Source: JBHENW01 sp046261875 (lineage in GTDB: Bacteria > Acidobacteriota > Thermoanaerobaculia > UBA5066 > Gp7-AA6). Taken from it: 30,188 nucleotides of DNA. The notes beneath the pieces were generated by a model that had not been told where the DNA came from, did no database searches, and worked only from the letters and a program-made list of their open reading frames with translations. The stretch's first letter is position 1. Each line of letters starts with the position of its first letter. Location of the stretch: the NCBI GenBank assembly GCA_046261875.1, contig JBHENW010000069.1, forward strand, positions 1 to 30,188. The letters are read 5' to 3'. The translations under genes and the position numbers were made by a program. This document shows, in pieces, positions 6,719 to 17,300 of this stretch.

Positions 6719-9361
6719 ATGCGCTGCCGAGTACCCCTACTCATAGTTATGCTGATCTCCATTGCGCCATCCGTGGCGCGGGCCCAGGTGACCGCGGTCT
6801 TGCAGGGGAGACTGTTCTCCGGCCCGGACACGCCGATCGCGGGCGCCACGGTGCAAGCCCGAAACACCGATACGGGCTTCAGCCGATCCGCGACGACGGA
6901 CGGCGCCGGCTCGTACCGGATACCGGCCCTTCCCGTCGGACCCTACGAGGTCACGGCGAGCGCCCCGAACTTCAGCTCGGAGGTGCGCTCGGGCATCACC
7001 CTGAGGGTCGGGCAGGAGGCGAAACTCGACTTCACCCTGGTCGGCGCGGCGCGCGAGGCCATCACCGTCACCTCCGAGGCGCCGATCATCGAGACCACCA
7101 AGACCGACATCGGGACCACGATCACCACCGAGCAGATTGACGATCTGCCGCTCATCACCCGGAGCTTCACGGAGCTTGCGGGGCTGACCCCCGGCATCCA
7201 GGACAGCGTCACGGAAAACGGCGGCATCTCCGCCAACGGCGGATCGGGCAGCAGCAACACCTTCCTGATAGACGGTGTCAGCAACGACCGTGAGTCCTTA
7301 GGCGGGGAGCGGTCCCTTTTCTCTCCGGACGTGATCGCGGAGTTCGAGGTCATCTCCAGCCAGTACTCGGCCGAGTTCGGCCGCGCCTCCGGAGCGGTCA
7401 TCAACGTGGTCACGCGCTCGGGCACCAACCAGGTCCGCGGCCGGCTGTCGGCCTACTACCAATCCGACGAGCTTGCCGAGGAGGACCCCTTCTTCGCGGA
7501 GGAAGGCGAAGCGGCGAACTTCAACCAGGAGATCTTTTCCGGCTTTCTCGGGGGCCCGTTCGTTCGGGACAAGGCATTTTTCTTCCTCGCCTACGAGCGC
7601 ACGCGAGCCGAGGAAGACCTCCTGATCAGCGTAAGTCCGGAGCTCCTGGCGGCGCACGGCCAGGACCCGCAACGGACCGTCCCGCAGGCTACCGATATAG
7701 ACCGTTACTTCGCGAGGTTCGATCTGAACCTCTCATCGCAACAGATCCTGACGGCGCGCTACGACCGCGACGATTTTATCGTTGGCAACGTCAACGTCGG
7801 CGGCAACGTCACTGTCGAGGCAGGCCTTTCCCAGCCAATCCTGCAGCAAAACGCCGTGCTCGCCCATAGCTGGGTGCCCTCCGAGAAAATCGTCAACGAC
7901 CTGCGGTTTCAGTGGGCGCTCTCGGAGGTCGGAGTCATCCCCAACATCTTGGACGGCCGGCCGTACATTATTCGCCCGAACATCACCTACGGCCAGTTTC
8001 CCAGCTTTCAGCAATTCGACGAGGAGCGCTTCCAGATCGTGGAGACCCTGGGATTGCAGGTCGGCGAAAACCACTTCGTCAAGGGCGGGTTTGACGTGAG
8101 CGAGATCGAGGTGCCCCTCTTCGTCACGCAGATCGACAACGGGCTATTCTTCTTCACAACCGACGCGCCGTTTAACGCGGCCGATCGGAGCACCTACCCT
8201 CTACTCTTCCAGCAGGGCATCGGCGACCCGAACTTTCTCATCGAGGACAGGATCTATGGCGTCTTTCTGCAGGACGAATGGCGGGTGACGCCGCACTTCA
8301 CGCTGAACCTCGGGCTGCGCTGGGACTACGAGGACCACTCGGCGATCGAGGACGACACCGACAACTTGGGGCCGAGGCTCCACTTTGCCTGGGACCCGCT
8401 CAGAGACGGCAAGACCGTCGTGCGAGGCGGCTACGGGATCTACCACGACGCGATCTTCCTGAATGTCCCCTTGATCTCCGAGTTTCTCGCGCCGGGCCGC
8501 TTCATGTTCACGACGATCCTCTTCCCCGGCTTCCCCGACCCGCGGGTCGGCGGGATGCAGCTGCCGCCGGGTCTGCCGGACATCGCCGTCCTGGCAGAAG
8601 GCAACGAGACCCCCAACACGGAAATCGCCAGCCTGGGCTTCTCCCGTGAGATCGCAAGGGACCTCGCCGTGAGCCTGGACGCGGTCTACGCCGAGGGCAA
8701 CGACCTCCTGATCCCGATAGACCTGAACGCCCCGGTCGGCGGGGTGCGCCCCGATCCCAATTTCGGCGAAAAGTTCGCGGTGTCCACACTCGGGCGCTCC
8801 GAGTACAAAGCGCTCGAGCTCGGCCTGCGCAAGCGGTTCGGCGGCCGGTACTCGCTCAACGTGGCCTACACCTTGTCCGAGAACAAGAACAACACCGACA
8901 CCCACCGCGGGGCCGTCTCCGACCCCAAGACCGAATTCGGCTCGAGCGACAACGACGTCCGCCACACGTTGAACGCGGCCGCCAACATCAACGGGCCGTG
9001 GGGGCTGAAGTTCGGCTTGAGCGGCGGGTACCGTTCCGGGCCTCCGTACACGATCATCACCGGCGTGGACACCAACGGCGACGGCAACTTCAACTTCCGC
9101 GATCGGCCGCCCGGCGTGGACCGCAACTCCGAACGGGCGCCGGAAGCCTGGGCAATCGCCGCCCGTCTGGCGAAGGCCTTCAAGATCGGACCCGTGGAGC
9201 TGGAGTTGATCGGCGAGGCCTTCAACATCACCAACGAGGAAAACGGGGGCTGCGTCAGCGGCGTGCAGACCGATGAGGACTTCGGAAAGCCGACATGCAG
9301 CAGAGCCGGTGTCTTCGGGCCGCGGAAAATCCGCGTCGGCGTGAGGATAGATTTCAACTGA
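6719..9361 (+). CDS. Oar-like TonB-dependent receptor with carboxypeptidase-regulatory-like domain
   Basis: This is an outer-membrane receptor of 880 residues. I chose ATG 6719 over the long upstream extension because AAAGGAG lies 5 bases ahead and the protein then starts with a clean signal peptide (MRCRVPLLIVMLIS..SVARA, cut before QV). Residues about 24-105 are the carboxypeptidase-regulatory-like domain (GATVQARNTDTGFSRSA, GSYRIPALPVGPYEV). About 110-235 is the plug (VTSEAPIIETTKTD, LIDGVSNDRESL, EFGRASGAVINVVTRSGTNQ). The rest is the beta-barrel, with repeated strand segments such as FLQDEWRVTPHFTLNLGLRWDYE, shortened to LNLGLRWDYE as the hallmark. It ends in VGVRIDFN. The truncated receptor at the window start has the same architecture. 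The substrate is unknown; placement after the D-amino-acid cluster hints at amino acids or peptides, but this is weak. Confidence 0.9.
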   Translation: MRCRVPLLIVMLISIAPSVARAQVTAVLQGRLFSGPDTPIAGATVQARNTDTGFSRSATTDGAGSYRIPALPVGPYEVTASAPNFSSEVRSGITLRVGQEAKLDFTLVGAAREAITVTSEAPIIETTKTDIGTTITTEQIDDLPLITRSFTELAGLTPGIQDSVTENGGISANGGSGSSNTFLIDGVSNDRESLGGERSLFSPDVIAEFEVISSQYSAEFGRASGAVINVVTRSGTNQVRGRLSAYYQSDELAEEDPFFAEEGEAANFNQEIFSGFLGGPFVRDKAFFFLAYERTRAEEDLLISVSPELLAAHGQDPQRTVPQATDIDRYFARFDLNLSSQQILTARYDRDDFIVGNVNVGGNVTVEAGLSQPILQQNAVLAHSWVPSEKIVNDLRFQWALSEVGVIPNILDGRPYIIRPNITYGQFPSFQQFDEERFQIVETLGLQVGENHFVKGGFDVSEIEVPLFVTQIDNGLFFFTTDAPFNAADRSTYPLLFQQGIGDPNFLIEDRIYGVFLQDEWRVTPHFTLNLGLRWDYEDHSAIEDDTDNLGPRLHFAWDPLRDGKTVVRGGYGIYHDAIFLNVPLISEFLAPGRFMFTTILFPGFPDPRVGGMQLPPGLPDIAVLAEGNETPNTEIASLGFSREIARDLAVSLDAVYAEGNDLLIPIDLNAPVGGVRPDPNFGEKFAVSTLGRSEYKALELGLRKRFGGRYSLNVAYTLSENKNNTDTHRGAVSDPKTEFGSSDNDVRHTLNAAANINGPWGLKFGLSGGYRSGPPYTIITGVDTNGDGNFNFRDRPPGVDRNSERAPEAWAIAARLAKAFKIGPVELELIGEAFNITNEENGGCVSGVQTDEDFGKPTCSRAGVFGPRKIRVGVRIDFN

Positions 9362-9474
9362 GGTTAACGGCCGCGAGAGCATCTGACGCACGACTCTCTA
9401 GGCGCGCACTCGGACGCGTTCCACGAGAGCGGGGTTCGGAGTTGCCGCCGCAGAACGGCGAATACGACCCGACG

Positions 9475-9708
9475 CTATTGCTTGTCGCGGCCTCTACAGC
9501 CGGGGCCGCGCACTACTCGCCCGGGACGGCCGCGGTCGCTTCGCCATCCTTCAGCACCTCCTGCCCGTTGACGAAGACGTCGCGCACCCCGCTGGAGAAC
9601 TGGTGGGTTCTCTCGAAACTGGCGTGCTCCTGGATCGGCATAGCAGCCGGCGGACAGGCCGCGGTCGCGGAGTGTCCAGTTGTCGGCCGGCAATTTGGTC
9701 AGAGGGTT
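9475..9708 (-). pseudogene. C-terminal remnant of an N-acyl-D-amino-acid deacylase (D-aminoacylase)
   Basis: Read on the - strand, three pieces match the tail of amidohydrolase-superfamily D-aminoacylases in order: PLTKLPADNWTLRDRGLSAGCYAD, then IQEHASFERTHQFSSGV with RDVFVNGQEVLKDGE, then VPGRVVRGPGC before the TAG at 9475-9477. The first and last pieces share one frame and the middle piece is in another, so two compensating indels are present. The residues normally linking YAD to IQEHA (a VVVFDPA-like stretch) are missing. All catalytic sequence lies in the lost 5' part. The remnant stops abruptly at about 9708, where an M20 fragment on the other strand begins. Family recognition is from memory of conserved tail motifs and would need a search to confirm. 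Confidence 0.72.
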
Positions 9709-9710
9709 GG

Positions 9711-10091
9711 CTCTTCGTGGACACGCGCGTGTGGACGACGGATGAGGCGGAGTGTGTCGAGAACGCGGTGCGCGCTTACCGTGCCTCGAACCCGCTCGTC
9801 TCGATCCACATAAACCGAGTATTCGAACGACCGCCCCTGACGCGGACGCCCGGGTCGCACGCCCTCTACCTGCGCGCGCTTCGGATCGCCGCGGAGCTGG
9901 GGTTCGAGCTCGGCGCGGCACGGGTTGGCGGGGCTTCGGACGGCAACCTGATCGCCGCCGCCGGGGTGCCGACGCTGGATGGGCTCGGGCCAAAGGGCGG
10001 GGGCGCCCACGCGCGGGAGGAGTTCATCGTCGTCTCGGACCTTCCGCGGCGGGCCGCGCTCCTTGCGCGCTTCGTCTCGGAACAAGAATGA
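9711..10091 (+). pseudogene. C-terminal remnant of a second M20 deacylase
   Basis: Frame 3 encodes about 126 residues closely resembling the C-terminal third of the intact M20 enzyme at 4340-5467. VDTRVWTTDEA matches VDARAWTGEEA, and AARVGGASDGNLIAAAG with PTLDGLGPKGGGAHAREEF is nearly the same as the intact copy. The terminal histidine motif is kept. The zinc-binding N-terminal half (HxD, FDMKAG, DEET) is absent, so it cannot be active. It starts within a few bases of the D-aminoacylase remnant on the opposite strand. The end reads ATGA, like the M20/GNAT overlap upstream, but the reading frame that follows shows no GNAT similarity. Confidence 0.82.
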
Positions 10092-10300
10092 GTGTGCCGC
10101 AGACCAGGGTTGAAGAGACTGTAGAAACTTCTCGCCGGGTGGCGCCTACCTCGCCCGGCGTCCGCGTGCGCGGGAGAGTTCATCTTGGGCCACTGGGCTT
10201 GACGCGCTCGAGCTCAACCCGGGACTCAGGCGACCACGGGGAGGTAAGCCCGGACTCACCGGGGAACGTTCCGCGACGCCGATCGTGGAAGAATGGGCGC
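10092..10300. other. Intergenic region before the ABC ATPase gene
   Basis: There are 209 bases with no supported gene. An inverted repeat CGCCGGG (10133-10139) / CCCGGCG (10154-10160) with a 14-base loop is present, but no T-tract follows, so it is not called a terminator. No convincing promoter pair was found. Confidence 0.5.
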
Positions 10301-11395
<1,095 letters not shown>

Positions 11396-11405
11396 GCCGG
11401 AACCC

Positions 11406-12890
11406 GTGAGATTCGACCGCCGCACCATGCTGCGAATCCTGGGCGGCGCGGCGGCCGCCTGGCCTCTCCGCGGCTACGCCCGGCAGGCCCCGGCGAAGCG
11501 AGCCCGATCCGGGCGGCCCAACTTCATCGTCATGATGACGGACGATCAGCGCGCCGACGCCATGGGCGTCGCCCGCCATCCCGTCTTGAAGACCCCGAAC
11601 ATCGACCGCATCGCCACGGAGGGAGTCCGCTTCACCGAAGCATTCGTGACGAACTCCCTCTGCTCCCCCAGCCGCACGTCCTTCCTGACCGGGCTCTACT
11701 CGCACCGGCACGGCGTCACGACGAACAGCGTCAATGAGATGCTCCCCGACGACCCGAAGCTCTGTCACACGCACACCAATTACGTCTCGCGGCTCCGGGA
11801 CGCCGGTTATCAGACGGCGCTCATCGGGAAATGGCACCTGTCCCCGGACCCTCCCGGGTTCGACCACTGGGTCATGCTGCCGGGCTGGGGCGGATACACC
11901 GATCCGGAGATCGTCGCCAACGGCGCGTGGGTGCGCATGCGCGGGCATACGGACGACATCATCGGGGACCAGGCGCTGCTCTACCTCGAGCGCGAACGGG
12001 ACCCGAAGAAGCCGTTCTGCATGCTCTACAGCTTCAAAGCCCCGCACGGAAACTGGACGCCGGCGCAGCGCTACGCGAACGCGTTCGCGGACATCGAGAT
12101 CCCTCTGCCGCCGACGCTGGAGGACAAGCTCGAAGGGCGGCCGGAGGCGTTGCGGCGGACGCAGATGGCGATCGCCGACATGGGCGACTTCGGCGTCCCT
12201 CGAAGCCTCCCGGCCGCCGAGCGAGCGCGTCTCAACTACACCCACCTCGTCAAGAACTATTACCGGGTGCTGCTCGGCGTGGACGACAACGTCGGCCGCG
12301 TGCTCGACTACCTCGACAAAAACGGTCTCGCGGAAGACACGGTCGTGGTGTACACCTCCGACAACGGGTTCTTTCTCGGGGAGCACGGGTTCTTCGACAA
12401 GCGCCTCATGTACGAGCCGTCGATCCGGGTCCCGTTCCTGGTGCGGGCGCCGGGCCGGATCGCGCCGCGGGTCGAGTCCGAGCACATGGTCCTGAACGTG
12501 GATCTCGCCCCCACGATCTTCGAGCTGGCCGGCCTTCCCGTGCCGGCGTGCATGCAGGGGAAGAGCTTCCTCCCGCTCCTCGAAGGCAAAAGCGTGCCCT
12601 GGCGCGACGCGTTCTATTACGAGTACTTCGAGCATCCCGGACCGCATTGCGTACGGAAGAACCACGGGATCCGCACCGACCAATGGAAGCTGATCGAGTT
12701 CTGGGAAGAGCCCCAGGAGCTCGAGCTCTACGATCTCGCGCGCGACCCGGAGGAGATCCGGAATCTCGCCGGCGACCCGAAGCTCGCCGGGACCGTGCGC
12801 GACCTGCGGGAGCGGATGCAGAAGCTGCGCCGCGAGCTGGGGGACTCAGACCCTCCCGGCTCGACTCCGCGCGCTTCCCCCTGCCCCTGA
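11406..12890 (+). CDS. Formylglycine-dependent sulfatase (S1 family) with Tat-like leader
   Basis: This is a 494-residue alkaline-phosphatase-superfamily sulfatase. GTG 11406 was chosen because it places a twin-arginine-like leader at the N-terminus (R5-R6-TMLR, then an alanine-rich core), 10 bp after the ATPase stop. The N-terminal metal ligands are in MMTDDQRAD (D46, D47). The formylglycine site is C86-S-P-S-R90, with the TGLYSHRHG continuation typical of the family. GKWHL and S-D319-N320-G complete the active-site set. The GFDHWVMLPGWGGY segment resembles sulfatases acting on N-acetylglucosamine-6-sulfate or related glycans, so a sulfated polysaccharide substrate is likely but not fixed. 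A maturation enzyme for the cysteine is not encoded here. The end converges on the GH1 gene across 35 bp. Confidence 0.9.
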   Translation: MRFDRRTMLRILGGAAAAWPLRGYARQAPAKRARSGRPNFIVMMTDDQRADAMGVARHPVLKTPNIDRIATEGVRFTEAFVTNSLCSPSRTSFLTGLYSHRHGVTTNSVNEMLPDDPKLCHTHTNYVSRLRDAGYQTALIGKWHLSPDPPGFDHWVMLPGWGGYTDPEIVANGAWVRMRGHTDDIIGDQALLYLERERDPKKPFCMLYSFKAPHGNWTPAQRYANAFADIEIPLPPTLEDKLEGRPEALRRTQMAIADMGDFGVPRSLPAAERARLNYTHLVKNYYRVLLGVDDNVGRVLDYLDKNGLAEDTVVVYTSDNGFFLGEHGFFDKRLMYEPSIRVPFLVRAPGRIAPRVESEHMVLNVDLAPTIFELAGLPVPACMQGKSFLPLLEGKSVPWRDAFYYEYFEHPGPHCVRKNHGIRTDQWKLIEFWEEPQELELYDLARDPEEIRNLAGDPKLAGTVRDLRERMQKLRRELGDSDPPGSTPRASPCP

Positions 12891-12925
12891 CCGTCGGCTG
12901 ACACAGTGCCGCCGAAAGGTGACGC

Positions 12926-14302
12926 CTAGGAAGCCGAGCGCTTGGAAGAGCGGCGGGCGTCGAGAACGGCCCCGTTCGTGCGGATGACCTCCGAATAGAA
13001 GCGCGCGCTCGCCTTGAGGGTGCGGCGCTGGGTCTGGTAGTCCACGTGCACGATGCCGAACCGTTTCGAGTAGCCGAGCACCCACTCGAGGTTGTCCAGG
13101 AGGGACCAGACGAAATAGCCGCGGAGGTCCACACCCTGCGAGACGGCTTTCGCCGTGGCCTGCAAGTGGTCCCGCAAATAGCGGACACGGAGGGAATCCT
13201 CGATCGGGGCCTCCGCCGTGGGCGGATCGTAGAAGGCCGCGCCGTTCTCGGTGACGTAGAGCGGGATCTCCCCATACCGGTCCCGAACCCAGAGGAGCGT
13301 GTCCGTCAGCCCCGATGGGAACGCCTCCCACCGCGTCTCGGTATGGATGCTCCGGGATTGCCAGACGCCGGAGGCTCGGAGCGGAAGACTTTCCGGATCA
13401 TCGCGCGTGACCTCGCGCTTGTAGTAGTTGACCCCGAGAAAGTCGATCGGCTGGCGGATCAGCTCGAGGTCCGCGGCGGGGATCTTCGGCCACGCGGGTC
13501 CGAAGATCCGCGCGAGCTCCTTCGGGTACCGGCCGAAGAAAACCGGGTCGAGGTACTGGCGGTTCATGTAGGCGTCGGCGCGCGCCAGCGCGGAGCGGTC
13601 CCGGGCGCTCCGGGACGCCGGGTATTTCGGCTCGAGGTTCACGACGAGTCCGATCGCGTGGCGTCCATCGGCGCGGTAGGCCTGCACTGCGGAGCCGTGG
13701 GCGCGCAGCAGATTGTGCGAAGCGATGGGTGCCTCGAAAAGGTTCCGATGGCCCGGGGCCAGCGTGCCATGCAGGTAGCCCCCGTCCGCGATGACCCAGG
13801 GCTCGTTCAAGGTGGCCCACAGCCGGACGCTCCCGTCGAGCGCGCGGAAGAGGACCCGGGCGTAATCGGCGAACCATTTCGCGCTGTCGGGGTTCAGCCA
13901 TCCGCCGCGGTCGTCCAGCGCGGCGGGCAGGTCCCAGTGGAAAAGCGTCGCCATCGGCTGGATCCCGGCCGCCAAAAGCGCGTCCACGAGCCGCCGGTAG
14001 AAGTCGAGCCCCCTCGGGTTGATGCGGCCGGTGCCCTCGGGCAGGACGCGGCTCCAGGAAACGCTGAAGCGGTAGGCATTCAAGCCGATCTCGCGCATCA
14101 GCCGGACGTCTTCGCGATACCGGCGGTAATGGTCGCAGGCGACGTCTCCCGTATCGCCGTCGGTCACGCGGCCCGGCGTGTGGGCGAAGCGGTGCCAGAT
14201 GCTCGGACCCGCGCCGTCGGCGAGCGGGGAGCCCTCGATCTGATAGGCGGCCGTGGCGGCCCCCCACAGGAACGAAGAGGGAAACGGACTCCCCCGCTTC
14301 AC
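12926..14302 (-). CDS. GH1 family beta-glucosidase, cytoplasmic
   Basis: This is a retaining GH1 (beta/alpha)8 hydrolase of 458 residues, last in the - strand operon. The opening FLWGAATAAYQIEG is the classic GH1 N-terminus. The acid/base is E167 in TLNEPW, and the nucleophile is E352 in YVTENGA. No signal peptide is present, so it acts in the cytosol on imported oligosaccharides. The GTG start at 14302 overlaps the stop of the upstream hydrolase (GTGA). An apparent continuous open frame reaching to 17215 is only the shadow of that upstream gene. The substrate is probably a beta-linked glucose oligomer; with a GH144 enzyme in the operon, sophoro-oligosaccharides are the leading hypothesis. 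GH1 also contains 6-phospho-beta-glucosidases, but no phosphotransferase system is present here. Confidence 0.95.
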   Translation of the reverse strand: MKRGSPFPSSFLWGAATAAYQIEGSPLADGAGPSIWHRFAHTPGRVTDGDTGDVACDHYRRYREDVRLMREIGLNAYRFSVSWSRVLPEGTGRINPRGLDFYRRLVDALLAAGIQPMATLFHWDLPAALDDRGGWLNPDSAKWFADYARVLFRALDGSVRLWATLNEPWVIADGGYLHGTLAPGHRNLFEAPIASHNLLRAHGSAVQAYRADGRHAIGLVVNLEPKYPASRSARDRSALARADAYMNRQYLDPVFFGRYPKELARIFGPAWPKIPAADLELIRQPIDFLGVNYYKREVTRDDPESLPLRASGVWQSRSIHTETRWEAFPSGLTDTLLWVRDRYGEIPLYVTENGAAFYDPPTAEAPIEDSLRVRYLRDHLQATAKAVSQGVDLRGYFVWSLLDNLEWVLGYSKRFGIVHVDYQTQRRTLKASARFYSEVIRTNGAVLDARRSSKRSAS

Positions 14303-17300
14303 GGGAGCCTCACGTCCGCGGGCAGCTCCCGAATCCGCGTCTCCCGGCCCCGCCATTGGACGACGAGGCCGCCCGGAGGCATGCGGAGCCCCGTCCCCGG
14401 AATGCGCAGCCGGACGGCCGGGCCCTCGGCGGAGAGCGTGTACGCGAGCGGCCCGTATTCGGTGCGCAGCCCGTCGATCCCGACGCCCCCTTCGCCGCGG
14501 ACCCAGCTTTCCGGGATCCCGGCAGCGAGGATGAGCGCGCCGTCCTCCGCGCGGAGGTAGGCGAAGAAATCCAGAAAGGAACGGATGAAGTCGGACCCCA
14601 CCCACGTGTGCGGCAGGTCGCCGAGGAATCTCGGTTCCCGCATCAGGCGGGCGACCGCCTCGGGCCACTGGTTCCAGGATTCCGGACGCCTGTCCTTCAT
14701 GAAGAAGTCCAGCAGCTCGTGGGCGCGCTCCTTCCACCCCAGCCGCACGAAGACCCCGACGTTGCGCAGCTCGTAGGGCGTGTACCCCTCCCAGGCGAGT
14801 TGGCCGTCGCGGCGCTTGCGGAATTCGTCGAAGTACTTCTCGAACGTTCGCGTGACGGCCGCGCGCGGAAGGCGCGACAGCTCGCCGCCCGGAGAGATGG
14901 CGATGGTCGTGGAGGTCGCGTCGAAGTCCCCCAGCTCCGCCGCTCCCGGCAGGTAGTCGATGCGGTGAAGCTTCATCGCCGCGGCCAGTGAGGCGAACAG
15001 CTCGCGGCGGAACTCGTCGCGGATCGCGGCGTACCGTTTGGCCAGGTCCTGCTTGCCGAGCGCGACGGCGAGCTCCGCGGCGTCCTCGAGGCCCCGGAGC
15101 GCCCAGAAATCGTCCCAGTAGGAGTGCATCGGCTTGGCGGAATAGCCTTCGTGGCTGATCGACTCCGGCAGCAGGCCGAAGAAGTGCGCCTTCTCCGGCC
15201 GGCGGTACTCCTCCGTGCGCCGCTGCTGCCGGAGGAGCTCGATGTACTCCGCGGCTTTCTCCACCCGCGGCCAGAGCTCCGAGAGGAAAGCCCGATCGCC
15301 CGTGAAGCGGTGATGTTCGGCGATCAAGTAGATCAGCTCGCCGTGGCTGTCGTTCTCCGGGACAGGGTCGGCCCCGCGCGCGTCCACGCAGCACGGGACC
15401 TTCCCGTTCTCGAACTGCTTCGGCGCGTACCAGACGATGAATTCCCGAACGGGCCGCTCGTGGCCGAGCCGCAGGAGAGCCGCCGAGGTCAGGGCGCCGT
15501 CGCGGATCCAGGACCGCTCGTAGGCCCGCGAGCCCGGCTGGATCGCCGGCCCGTCCCGGTTGATCAGGACGTAGGCGAGGTTGCTGCGGAGCGTGGCGAC
15601 AAGCGGCGCGGCGGCCGCCGGCAGGCGGAAGCCCACGGTTCCGAGCTTTGCCGTCCAGTCCTTCTCGGTCGCTGCCATCCTTTGAGCGAGAGTGGCTGGA
15701 AACAATGCGGCAGGACGGAACGGGATTCGAAGGGAGACAGTCTTCGTCTCCCCCGCCGCCAGATCCAGGTCGTACGCCAGGACGGCGGAGGCGAACCCTG
15801 TCGGATCGGCTACCTCGGCGCGCTCCGGCGCCTCGCCGCGCCGAAGGAGATCCACCAGGTCGCCCTCGTCGAACGCGATGGCGCCGAAAGCGGGGTTTCC
15901 GTCGATCGGATCGATGATCTCCTTTCCGTTGACCGTGACCCAACGTCCGTTCCACGACATCGTCTCCACTCGCGCGACGCCGCCCGGCGTATTCAGAAAC
16001 TGCGACGGCGGATTCACTTGGAAGGGCCGGAGCGCGAGAACGAGCTTCGCGCGCTGTCGCCCGCCCGCTCCGTTTTGCGCGCGATATCGGGCGTAGAGCG
16101 TCGAGGCGTCTCCCGGACCCGGCTCGGCGAACGCCGTTACCTCGAGGGAAATGCCCTTGCGTTTCCAGGCGACCGACGGGATGGGAAGGTAGCCGCCGGA
16201 AAGCGACTGTGTGCTCGTCACGGAAGCCCAGGTCGCCAGAGCGCCGTCCTCGAAGAGGAACGGCTCGACCGAGGGGCCCCCCTTGCGGATCTCCAGGGCC
16301 CCGTCCTCCGAGAGAAGGGCTTCCTCGGGGTCCCCGTCCGTGCCGACGAGCGTCCAGTACACCTGCTCGCCGGAGAAAGAGCGGGGGAAGGAGCCGCGCG
16401 GCGCCTCTCGGGCGATCGCCAGGAAAAAGTCGTTCGGTGAGGCCCCGAACTCGGGCGGCCGGACGGTCAGCTCCCGGATTCCGAAGCCCCGGCCGCGCGA
16501 GCTTTCGGAGAGCTTGAGCCTGAGGTGACGCGATTCCGCCTCCGGGAGCATCAGGTGACTCGTCGCTCTCGCTCGCTCTGGGCCTGCCATCGCACCGGCT
16601 CGCGGCTCGCCCGGACGCGGGCTCGACCGCTCGCCTGGCCCCTCGCTCGCTCCCGCTCCCGCAGCGCGAGGCTCCTCCCCTCTGGGAGACTCCTCGCGCT
16701 GCGAAGGGCCGCGAGACGTCGAATCGCTCCTGCTCGCTCCAGGGCTTGCTCCCGCCGCGACCGTACGCACCGTCGTCCAGCGCTTCCCGTCCTCGGAGAC
16801 CTCGACCGTGAAGCGCCGCGGGTAGTCCGTTTCGTCCCATCGGATCGTCAGGCCGCCGTACTCCCGGTTCTCGAGGAAGTCGAGCGCGACCCAGGCGCTC
16901 GTCTCGGGCGTCTCCCAGGCGGTCGCACCGTCTCCGTCCAGGATCCGAGCGGGCGCCGAACCGGGCGCCGAGGAAGATGCCGTCACGGAGGGAACTCTCC
17001 GGTACGGCGCCGCCGGAGGCAGTTCGCGCAGCGTGAGCTCGTCGAAAGCGATCCACCCCGTTCCACCTTCGCCGGCCGTGATGGCCAGCTCGACCGCGGC
17101 GACGCGGCGGATCTCGCCGCCGCCGGCGGGCCCCCACGCGAAGGAGACATGGCGCTTCTTGATCCGGACCTCCTGCCACTCGCCCGGGACCTCGAATCCC
17201 CGGCGATTGACCCACCAGACGTTGTCGCCGGAAGGGTCCACGAGCTTGAACTCGAGGTTGTTCGCAGGGGCATCTCCCCGCACGCGGAAGCGAAACTCGT

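Noticed and set aside
10133..10160. Inverted repeat as a terminator after the M20 remnant
   Set aside because: A 14-base loop and no T-tract follow the stem.
12926..17215. A 1429-residue - strand open frame
   Set aside because: Only the GH1 part from GTG 14302 is genuine. The upstream part is a frame shadow of the discoidin hydrolase, lacking any domain.
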